Assembly: GCA_964035545.1 (NCBI GenBank)
Contig: OZ037767.1
Location: forward strand, 10,344,207 to 10,408,206
Length of the DNA: 64,000 nt
Direction of reading: 5' to 3'
DNA from: Bugula neritina
Lineage: Eukaryota > Bryozoa > Gymnolaemata > Cheilostomatida > Bugulidae
In this document: piece after piece, positions 36,201-48,200 of the stretch
Position numbering within the stretch: the first letter of the stretch is position 1
Layout of the letters: each line of letters starts with the position of its first letter
Translations under genes and position numbers: made by a program
The notes under the pieces: model-generated
The model's input: only the letters and a program-made list of their open reading frames with translations
Databases searched by the model: none
What the model was told of the DNA's origin: nothing

Positions 36201-39200
36201 TAAGTGAACCATGCATTTCCCTATTATTGTCATAGTCAGCATCTACATACAATAATGCTTGTGTAGTGTTGGTAAAGTGTCAGTTAGTTGCTAAATTCCA
36301 GTGTTATTATCTTTTTATATTCATAGTAGTCGTACCAAATACATCAACATGTAATACATTACAAGACAGCACCATCTTGCCACATACCATCGTATACTAT
36401 TATAACAAGGGCAGAGGTAGACATGCTCTGTATGTAAACACCTACTCTCTTCTATAGTTATAATTTCCTTGTCGATGCTGCCGGTATGTTTGAGAGCCAA
36501 CGACTCATTGTCGTATATGGCAGCGTCAGCGGCCATGGAGTCTTGCTTCAGAAAGTGAGAGATTTCGTCTGGTAAGTATTGAGTCAGATCATTGGATGTG
36601 GGGGAAGACGACTGTGACCTTCTGCTTTCTGTCAAGAGAACTTAGTCTACGAGTGACGAGTTATAAGAAATTTTTTATAAGAAAATTTGTTGAAATCTAA
36701 TTTGAAATTACATGGAGTAGCACAAAAATAAAATTTTTTTTCCATCACCTAGCTGTAAGAAAAAACCAGATTAAGTGGTGAGCTGTAAGTGCAGTAATGG
36801 AGGAATTAGGAAAAGCCTGTGTTTTAGATGAGAAATATAGTCAAAGAAGTTATACTCTTGTGAGAACTTCAACCAGGACCCGAACTAAAATCTATAAAGA
36901 TAATTACAAAAATTAAGCTATAAAAATCTCTCCATTACTGTACATATACCTTGTACATTGATTGCAGAATCACAAGAAAAAAATAAATGCAAAAGCCAAC
37001 CTGACATGATGGGAATAGTAGAAGTTTCACTGGCGTCACCGTAAGAGATCATGCTGTTGGTGTCTTCCCCAGATTCTGACACTGTAAAGGTGAAGACAGA
37101 ACATTCTAGAAGGTATTCTGATACTGTGGAGGTTATAGTATAATGATTCTGGTGCAACAAGTATTAGACAACTAGACAAGTAAGCAAAGAACATTCTAGA
37201 AGGCACTTACTGATGCTGTATCCACCCTCCGAACTGAATCTGCTGTTGTTACTGACTGAACTGTCATTACGAGGTTTCAGTCTGGAGTGTGAGGTAGCCG
37301 ATACGAAGCTATCACTTTCACTGGGAGTTCTACTGCGGTGGGCCTTCACCCCGTCCCTCTCTTCTATCATGTCAGTGTCAATGGAAAGAACTACCCCAGC
37401 AGTGGCTGTGTTAGCACCAGTTTTATCAGTGGAATGTGTAGGGGGTTTGCTGTTTGTGGTGGAGCAGCTTGTATCTGTTACCAGAATGAAAGTACGATGC
37501 GTGTGACAGAGATTCATAAATCAGATATTCCATTGGATAGTAATTTTATCAATATAAACTGGAAATATAGCAGACTCGTTCAACTAGAATCAGCGTCCAG
37601 CATCGTAAAATATTAGAAATAATCAGCACTTTAAAAGAAAATTTTAAAATGAAAATTATCAAATATCAACTTAAGCAATGGAAATTTCTTTTCCACTAAA
37701 ACATGCCTGAGAGTAAGACGAAAGCTTTTATGTAGTACGAGTGAAACAGGAAATATGATATTAGTGTAAGTGATGTAATGAAATGTGTATATATATATAC
37801 CATGTATAGAAATATGATATTGGTGTAAGTGATGCAGTGAAATGCGTATATATATACCCTTTATAGAGATAGATATTGGTGTAAGTGATGTAATGAAATG
37901 CGTATATAAATACCCTTTATAGAGATAGATATTTGAGAATCTTTTTCAATATTCTCGGTGAATGCAGAATCCTTGCCGTCACTTGGTCCTTGTACTGCAG
38001 GATCATCAGGAACGTCTTCCTTACCATCTGCACCAACCAGTGTACCGGTCGACCCAACTACACGTCACAAAAATCTGATGTTAGTTCAGCAGCTCACTAC
38101 TTACTCATGAGTCAACAGTTCAAAACACACTGTGTTTTGCTGACATTCCATACTTCATACAATTACTCTTTCTTGCAGGCCCATTTCTGTGCTTCACATT
38201 GAAACCAATTTAGTAGGCAATACAGAAAGAAAAGAACAAGAATCGCCAAAACTTACCATTTTGCATCCTTTTATTCGTTTGTTTTATGCTGCAAAGCTAT
38301 TTTTAAATTCAATCATATTAATGATGCATATAGAAGAGAGAAACATGGAAGACCTGTTTGTGTATTAAGCAAAGTGCAATATTGTCCTAGCCTGGGAGAC
38401 CCAACCAAGAAGAAGATACACACATATTTACTTTAGTAATAAGTACCTTTTAGTTTGTCTAAAGGTCCTGAGAGATTACCATCGCTGCTACTTCTGGTCA
38501 GCTGAGAAGAAAAGGAGTGTATAGCCTCAGTGAAGGCTCTACTCCTACGGGGCGCTTCATCACTACTTTTGGCTGCCCCTGTCAGGACAGTATACAGTGA
38601 GGATGGTCAAGAGGCTAGGGTGTTGTAAACGACTTACATTTAACCTACACTAAACTAATCCAGCAGCTAATATAATTAGTATTGGTTACTGGAAGTAGTA
38701 TTAGTTGAAAGAAGTAGTATTAGTTACCAGAAAGTTGAAGAAGGGCTAGAACATTGAATTTGTTGTAAGAAATATAGAAAAGGAATTCAAAAACCACCAA
38801 CATTGAATTTTAGTTACTAAATGAATAGAAAAGAGCACCATCAGGCCTGGAGGTTAAAGGTCATATGATAGGTGTGAGCACTGAACAAGATATTAAGAAA
38901 GAGGTGTCAGTGTGTAGGTTACTTATCTGATTAGTGAATTAGTACATGACTACGGGTTACTTTATTTAGTACACACCGAATATCTTCATTTCCCGCCTAT
39001 TTTATAAAATCTAGCTGCTAATATATCAGTGTTTTGTCTAAAACTAATTAAGTGTTAACAAATAATTAAATATTTGCCCAGTTATGTTTTATTTTTTGCA
39101 CTTTTTGTTACATTTTTAGTCAAAATCAGAATTTTTCATACAAGAAAATGCTAGCCTATATAATGTTGTAATTTTCTTAATCTACAAATGGTACAGCTTT

Positions 39201-42200
39201 TAATTCTTCAAATGAAATACAAACTATACCAATGTTCTCATCTAATAACAATAATAATATAAGCCAAATATTTATTTAAGAATAGTTTGTCACTATTGGC
39301 AACCTCATCTATTTAGGCAATATGGCAATAAGCTTTTTTCCTACACGTATTTGAAATCGGCATATAAAAATATTACCCAATATTATATTTTTTATAAATT
39401 GTAAACAAATTTTAAGTTTTTGTCCTAATTTTTCAGTGTGTATTAAATAAAGTAAAATAGCCTTTAGGTGACAGGAAAGAAGTGAGCAAATATTAACATT
39501 CAACAAAGAAGAGGCACATCTTCAAATATTACCATCAACTTCATCAAACTCATCAGCTAAAGTGCTTTCACTGTCTTCAGTCGTACTCCTCGATAGAAGT
39601 TGGGCACGAAAATTACTCGCTGAATCAAATCGGCTATATGCCCGGGAGAAGGTAGCCTTCTTACTCGCAGCAGTGGAAGAAGAAGCTGAAAAGATAAGTA
39701 GGCCTGCACAAACCCCTCCATACCCGCTGCCAATAATCGCTGCCAGTACACAGAGATAAATAGCATAAGCAACATTCCACCAGCAGGAGTGGGATTTATC
39801 CTCTCTATATCCAGCGCATTGAGAATGTTGTTTAAAAAGCTCGATAAAGAGGTGTAAGCATCAAGGGAGATGGAAACATATTTTCAGCAGCAATACCAAA
39901 TATTTAAGTTTGGCATTTAGATTTCAGTGGCTGTAAATCATACAGAACACTAACTTAGGGACGTGCTTCCCCTGCCCTACACACTGTCCACTCTGAGTGC
40001 TAACACATAGGTATGGCTATGTTACTATTAGAGAATAAGAAAGCAGGCTAACGGCAAAATTGTTACCATTGAACAAAATGGCTAGTGTTTAACATTACTC
40101 TACTGTAATTCTAATAAAAATTCAAACAAAATTAATGAAAAGTTTTGCTAATGCTACAAAATTTTCATGAAAATAAATCATTACTGAAACTTTTGCCTAA
40201 GCATTTCACAGATATATTTTCTAGAAGATTCTACCAAAGGAATAAGAGTTGGGGTATAGAGTAGTTAGTAGCCAGTAGCCAAGTACAGCGGATAATAGCG
40301 CTTGCAGAGCTTCTCAACTCAACTAAATGGAAGTAGGAAGCACTAAGCAGCCCCCCTTAACCAGCTAGATGTGACCAGTTCATTCACAAACCTTTACAGC
40401 TCCCTAACATCTATCACTTCTACCACATTTCAAATAATATAACAAGTTCATAAATGTTCTCACATAATTTTGTTTTCCTTTTCTAATTATTTCAGAACTA
40501 TTTTTTATAATTTTTCCCATATATGCATAACTCACGCTGCTTCCACCTTTGGCGTTTGCTTTTCTGTTCACTGAGTCTATCAAGAGGCAGGTCTTGTAGG
40601 TTCAACTTATACACCTGTTTGGCCAGCACTCTAGTTAGAGTTTCCATGGTTTTCTGCAATGTATATCATAGTAATTATAGTGAGTAGTCCACAGAGTGAG
40701 TAATACCAGAGTGAGTAGTACACAGAGTGAGTAGTGCACAGAGTGAGTAGTACGCAGAGTGAGTAGTACACAGAGTAAGTAGTACACAGAGTGAGTAGTA
40801 CGCAGAGTGAGTAGTACACAGAGTGAGTAGTACACAGAGTGAGTAGTACACAGAGTGAGTAGTACACAGAGTGAGTAGTACACAGAGTGAGTAGTACACA
40901 GAGTGAGTAGTACACAGAGTGAGTAGTACACAGAGTGAGTAGTACACAGAGTGAGTAGTACACAGAGTGAGTAGTACACAGAGTGAGTAGTACACAGAGT
41001 GAGTAGTACACAGAGTGAGTAGTACACAGAGTAGAGTGAGTAGTACACAGAGTGAGTAGTACACAGAGTGAGTAGTACACAGAGTGAGTAGTACACAGAG
41101 TTAGTAGTATACAGTGAGTAGTACACAAAGTAAATAGTACACAGAGTGAGTAGTACACAGAGTGAGTAGTGCACAGAGTGAGTAGTACACGGAGTGAGTA
41201 GTATACAGAGTGGGTAGTACATGGATAATTGATTCAGAATTGACATGTGCAGCAGACCAAGCTGTTATTTTATTTAAATTCACTCAATACAACTAGCTGT
41301 CTGCTGTGTTGGCCAGCATTGGCCAAGATTTGGTTGCTTCTAGAAGTTGTTGAATTAATATCAGGTGTAATAATTGCTCTGACAGTACATATTATAGTTT
41401 GTATGACTATATGATACCCATAAAGGCCATATTATCAGTGACAATGGAGAGCTTCTGTGTTTAATCACATAGCTGAACACTGCCTAATTATCTGCACATA
41501 AGTTTTGGGCAAAACCTACTCTTTCCTAATCACTGCGTTCACTGGATAAATTCCTACTAGACTCTAGAGAGTTGATATAACTTACCGCCCACTCCTTAAT
41601 AAGCTCCTCCCATTGGCACAAGGATGACAAGACAGAGAGCAGCTGGTCCCAGAGGTGAGATGACATCTGTATACAGAGATTGGCTTTGATCCAAGAGACA
41701 ATCAGAGTCTACATATCAAACATCAACATGTGTTACATTTCAGATAACTATTATCTTTCCAGGCAACAGTGTTTTCCATATAATGATGCCTTTCCAGAAA
41801 ACGGTGTCTTTTAAAAACAGCGTCTTTTTAAAGAACAATATTTACCATAAGCTATGTGATCCATATTATTATGCATATTAATAATTAATTTATTATATTG
41901 TTATATTATTTATGTATTAGTATAGTATTAGTATACCATGCATATATATAAATATACATACTTGCAATAGAGAAGCAGCTAAGTGTTTGCCTAACAGAGC
42001 ATCTTCCTGGCCGAGAATGTATGAAGTAATCTTTAGTAGGACGACTAGCAACTGTTCCCATGTTTTGTTATCCAACTCGATGTTCATAACCATGTACCTG
42101 TATATGTTGAGAACTCTACGGCACAGGTCTACCTACAACGGCATAGCCGAATCGTTATGTACATAACATGCACTGATCAAAGTTTCCTGCAACAAAATTA

Positions 42201-45200
42201 ATTTGAAACGAAACTTGAGACACATTTCTCTGGCATCCTTAAATCCCCAAAGATGGAGTTACGGCAAATTTAGCTGATATCTGAAGAGCCGAACTGGAAT
42301 ATTTATCAAAGTCTTGGCCTGAAAAAATAGCTTCATCTGTTCTCGGCATACTGAAATAGTGCTGGGCAGATCACAAAATGATCAGTATAATTGGTACAGC
42401 ATAAACCATCAATCAGCGGAAAAGTAGAAACATACACAAACCAAATGCCATGATTGGTACCGTACCAGCATAATCAAAGGTAAAGTACATTTAAAATGAT
42501 CAAATTTAAATTAATTATTCACGGAGCACTATATTACAGATCTACTCAGCACAACGAGTTTTACAATGCATACACACAACAGTTCAAATAAGTATCCGCA
42601 TGGCAGAGTTTTAGGCAACCTACAAATGCCATGACTATAGCAATATGTACAGGTCTTAGTTTAAGTAGTTGTCGTATATCAAATTTTCATTTCATCAGCC
42701 GTTCAACTGCAGCTTCTAAAGCACTCTACAGTCTTCTGAGCAATTCTGTATAAAGGGTAAACAACCTAGGAGGGAAGCACCCGCTAAGGAAAGCCTACTC
42801 CCGACTTACAACTCAATCAGTTACAGCAGCCAGCATAGCTATGCGAACATTTATTATACGTAACAGACACTAGATTCCCACAAAACCTCCGAAATTTAGT
42901 GCATCTGCAAGATCTTTATGTAATGCAAAGTTGAAGAGAAATTGAGATGTGCCAAGAGATTTGTGTTAGCAGAGATATTACAGAATGGTGAATGTGTGCA
43001 AAGAGATTTGTGTTAATAGAAAGATTACAAAGTGGTGAATGTGTGAGAAAAGATACATGTTTGTAAACTTGCTTCTGTGGACATTGGCCGTCAAAATCGG
43101 ATAATTGTGAAAATACTGAATTAGGCATATATGGGCAGTAGTAGCCGTATATGGGCAGTAGTAGCCGTATATGGGCAGTAGTAGCCGTATATGGGCAGTA
43201 GTAGCCGTATATGGGCAGTAGTAGCCGTATATGGGCAGTAGTAGCCGTATATGGGCAGTAGTAGCCGTATATGGGCAGTAGTAGCGCAATGAGTATAGCA
43301 AGCATACTTACACCATACTCTTGTGCCTACACAGAACAGAACACCTAGATATGAAGGCATCACCCTTATACATGTGTGTACATGGCCCTATGCATATACA
43401 TCAACTAGAATGTCCTTTTCCAACCTCCAACACCACACAACACCATATCTCCCACACTCACTCTCTCTCTCATATTTTCTCTCATACCATTCTTTTTCTC
43501 GCCACTCTTTCCCCAACCCGCTATCTCACCCTCCCTCTCTCTTTTTCTTCCCTATCTCCCTCATCACTAACTAACCCAATATAATCAAGACTTCTACATG
43601 AAGTCTTCCAACACCCACCTGCATGCTCAAGGAATCCTTGTTAGGATTGATCATAAACACAAAAGCTGAATGTTTAATGAAAAGAACGAGAGAGTTTTGT
43701 AGGCCTGCTTGCACAATGCTCTCTCTTAGGTCATCTGCGGCTTTTAACTTGAAACTGGTTCTCTTGTATGCCAGGTCCTACAACAACACAACAGTTACTA
43801 CAAACTGGTGGAATAACCTATACTGATGCTACCTGAATTACTTCAAGTACAGGTAACATCACTATGCTGACCTTGTGCTTTCCACAACTGCATTTTAAAG
43901 ACTATACTACTCACTAATAACAACTACACTCAAATACATGCAAGAGGTAATGTCTCAATACCATTGGATCTCCAGTAAGTTACCATGTTCACAGATTTAG
44001 TTTGAAACAGCATCTCTTTGAAAATACTTTTTAGAATACAACCTTTTAAGAAGACACAACTCTATCTAACTTTTGATTCATTTAAGTGGGAACCTGCTTG
44101 AAGACACTTGATTGGCCGACCATCAAGATGCACAGACATTAGAAGCAAAGCAAGCCTGTTTACGCACAAGATGAAAGTTACAAAGAAATATTATATTTTT
44201 GCATAGAAAATATCTAACTATACTTGGAATTTCAGGCATTGCATTTATCGTATTGATGCCTAAGTCGTGCAGAAAATGATATTAGTAAGGACCGTGCGAG
44301 TTGAGCTTCAATGTTAGTAATAACCTACACTAAAAAGTGCAATATATACAATGTTAAGCATATAACAGCTGTAACAGCTAGCAAGACTGTAGTTTCCATT
44401 AAAACTGGACTAAGATTATGACATATTATAGTCTTTCAGCCAATTGAGAAGTTAACCACAGTAGGAATTTTCGACTACAGAACTACACTCGGACCCATAC
44501 TTTCAACTCCTGCACATGAAAGAGCTGGACATTATCATGCAAACTTTATTCTAACATGATTAGTATCTTCAATTTAGTTCACGAATAAAATGGTACGTTA
44601 GTTATATGGTAACCAAATCATATCACTTTATTATTTAAAAATTCCAACATATAACAGGCTGCAATGTTTGCTTGTATGTTATGTTCAGCTCAATCCAAAA
44701 CAAATAAAGTTGATGCCTAAAACCGAAAACAACCAAACAAAAAGTTTGAAACAATTGGTTGTCACTACATTCATACCATACCTTCGACAGGTTTGAGCCC
44801 TGCAAGCGTAACATTTACATAAAATAAGAAAAATTCAAAGAAACTTAAATTATGTGACATGCGCAGTAAGAGTCAACAACAGATAGAAGTACATCTAATG
44901 TTTGCTTTATAATATTTAGCTCTAGTTAACTAATTTCAATTTGGTTTTCAACTGAGAAAAGCTGCTTTTTGTTGCTGTAAAATAACTTACTTGAATAAAA
45001 CTTAGGGAAGTTAGTATAAAACAATATAAACACGGTCATTAGCAATCATTGAAGTATCAAATAACCAGGTAGTAGTGCATTGTAACTTGTAAAGTTAAAC
45101 TGTAAGATAGTGAGACTAGCTGTAGAATTCTGTTGAGAGAGAAGTGAACTGCTAGTCAAACACAACAGCCGGCTATAAAAAGAGATAACTAGCACCAACT

Positions 45201-48200
45201 GGTATCTAGCTAGCAAAACAGGCACATGGTTTAGCTGCAGGATCTAAGCATAACAGGAAAACAGCTTCAAAGGCAAATATGTAAACTAGATTTGCTTCAA
45301 TAGTTATGAAGAAATAAACATACTACTTCATCTAGAGAACTGTCGGGGCCTGCAGTTGGCTCTTGCATAAATGTGGGTCTTGCTTCGGGAACCTGGGCAA
45401 TAGAGTGAATTGTTACAACATCATGGCAAGCAAACAAACAACAACAAACAACAACAAATAGCACAGCATTTCATTATGGAGAGGAAAAGGAAAGACAACA
45501 CACAAAGCAGTGCAATAGTTGGCCTGGGATGCTTTAAAAGTAAACAGTTGATATAAATATTCATAAAATAATGGCAAAAAACAATGAATTGAGAAAATAG
45601 TATAGACCTGCAGCCAGTCTTTGTACACTAACACCACTCTTCTTACTGCACCCGCATGTGTTAGAGGCAGCATAAAAGCCTACAATATACCAGATTGACA
45701 AGTGTCAGTATAATAAAAATTACATAGAAAAACGCAGCAATAGATGAAACAGTTTTACTAACTGAGGTTTGGAATTCACTGCGACAGCTGTAACACGAAG
45801 CAAATGGAATATCATATTATCTCTTCTGGTGAATGTAAAGCACCTTATCAACATAATTATTTTAGTTGCAAGTGAGGATTAGAAAATACAGCCAGTCCTT
45901 ATTACTGGACACTGTACACAAAACATATGCTGCCAGAATCATCAGGTGTGATGCCAATACAAGCAGCTGGTGAATCAAGTCGTGAGCTGACACATTTATG
46001 CTGTCAGTGGAATGATATAATACCCGTACAGCAGCAATCAGTTGTCACTAACCTGACGAAATATTTCATGGACAATGTTTATGTTATTTCTGTCACCAAG
46101 GAGCACCTTGTACACGATGTCATGCTGACTAACGTTCACGCTGTTTTCCTCCATACTCATCCCTTCAACTCCTAAACAAATACACCAACAACTATCATAT
46201 TTCAAAATGAGCTTCAGTAGCTAAAAAATTTCATTCAATGAGTGAGTCATTGTAAACCAAGTATAGGAAGTGGCTGAGTTAGCCTCAGTGAGCAGCTTTT
46301 AAAAATTATTTTGAAACAACATTTGCGGTGTAATTACAGAATTGCCTTTTCAAAGGAAATCAGTATGTTACACAACTTCAATTAGGAGGGGGTGAGGGAA
46401 ATATTCACAATAATGCCTGAAACATGTTGCTATATTAACATACATGTGAAGGTGGAGATAATTTCCTATGTTTATCAAAAGCGTACCATCCAGAAATATT
46501 TTACAGCTGTACTAAATGTATTACTAATAGACATTATGTATTATGGTATAGATGATTACTAGATAGTATGCATTATAATATTATGGATGATTGTTAGATA
46601 GTATAGATGACTACTAGACATTATGTATTGCAGTATAGTTATATTATAGTATAGATAATTATTAGTATAATATATACTCGTAAGTATTTTGCCTACTAGA
46701 TGGCGTTGTTGTGACGTGGTCTAGAGATCCGTTAGTTAGAGTTCCGCTCTTACTATCCAGTGTGGCTGTATCCCCTTCCTTCAGCGTACCCACCCCTTCC
46801 TGCTCCAAGTCTGTAGACTCATGGCTAGGCAACTCCTCTCTAATAACATATCAAAGTTACATAATAGTGGGCAGCATAATGTTATTAAATCTATCAGGTT
46901 AGCATTTGACTAAAAATTGAGTCTTCAAAACAGCAAATTTGTTGACGAAAAGGCAACACAACTCCAACAGATTTAATAAAGTTATGTAAATTATTACGAG
47001 AAAGAAGTGCTTGTGTGTGCATTGAAGCAAAACTCATATTATATTATATTACTATATTACATTACTACTATATTATATTACTACTATATTATATTATTAC
47101 TATGTTATATGCCTATTATATTATATTATTACTATGTTATATGTCCACTATATTATATTGTAGTATTATTATATTACTACTACACTATATTGCAGTATAA
47201 TTATACTATATTATCACAACTATTATACGACTAATATAATATCACTATTACATTACTGTTAAATTACATTATATTACTACTATATTATATTACTATTACA
47301 TTACTGCTACACTATATCGCTATTGTTACTATTATATTATTATGTTAGTTTATAGTGTAATTTGTCTTCTGAAGGGATTTCCACTGAAAGGTCCAGTAAA
47401 CGACGCGGGACTCTTAAAACAGTGACATTTATTGCTTTTAGGGCTCACAGGAAGCTGGTAGTAAAACATATCCACTATTTGTTAGTGAGAAATAATAAAT
47501 AAATCTGCCACAGAATGTACTGTATAACTAGAGCAGATTGTGCTCTGCGCGTGCAATAAGCTGAAGAAGGTGTAACTGTGTGTAACATATAGCACAACAT
47601 CATAGAGTGGTGACTATGGCATATTTACAAACAGAATTTAGTAGCTACGATATGATCCTCCTTGCAGTGGTTGCTGAAGAAATAAAACATTTCGACTTGA
47701 TGGCTAGACAAAATAATATATCTGATAACACAATACATAATCTCAAGACATTATCGCATGACTTTAGGCTGCTGTACAGTTTACGTATATATTGTAATAT
47801 CGTAATAGCGTAATATAGTAAGATTGTAATATAGTAATACTGTAATAGTCCTCATTCTAGTCAGCAAAAAATTAAATGTTCGGTAAAATAAATTCCACAA
47901 ATATATGACGACACAAAGTTAAAAGAAATTATTATCCCTGCTAGATATTTATTAGAGAATTGTGTCTTCCTACATCACATGATTTATTCTTATACCTCAT
48001 GATATTTTTGTTTTCCGTGAATTGAATTAAATCTCAGCCAGTTGCATAATGGCAATGCATTACCAAGACCATCTTATAACAAGCATGCAATATATATGCA
48101 GAGCCCAAACAGTATTAATGTGAGAGATAACTTTGGAAAAGTCTGCATTCTAAATGATAGAGTCAAATAGACCCTGCAAAAAGACCTTGCATCCAACAGA

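Larger units (their letters stand above)
36446..38578 (-). other. RALGAPA1: RALGAPA exons 20-24: serine-rich regulatory region
   Basis: Exons are 38447-38578, 37914-38057, 37211-37474, 37001-37081 and 36446-36628. The encoded sequence is rich in Ser, Thr, Asp and Gly and has low similarity to vertebrates, as expected of a disordered stretch. Two Akt-type RxRxxS/T motifs are visible: RSRAFT (Thr about 713, codons at 38529-38546) and RSRTPS (Ser about 840). Vertebrate alpha subunits are inhibited by Akt phosphorylation in this part of the protein, so these are the best candidate sites (inference). Confidence 0.82.
39533..44799 (-). other. RALGAPA1: RALGAPA exons 14-19: scaffold and start of the disordered region
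   Basis: Exons are 44782-44799 (18-bp microexon, GSNLSK, tentative), 43619-43777, 41962-42132, 41586-41708, 40536-40653 and 39533-39685. Conserved blocks are [47 protein letters not shown] and [20 protein letters not shown]. Exon 19 begins the serine-rich region that is poorly conserved across the family. Confidence 0.85.

Noticed and set aside
40635-41246. Long minus-strand open frames of about 130-200 codons in all three phases
   Set aside because: They come entirely from a 16-bp tandem repeat without stop codons and form no sensible protein; the array is inside a RALGAPA intron.
43130-43286. Regular repeats that might look like a CRISPR array
   Set aside because: Units are contiguous with no spacers and the sequence is animal nuclear DNA inside an intron. 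The same applies to the 43-bp array at 24281-24890.
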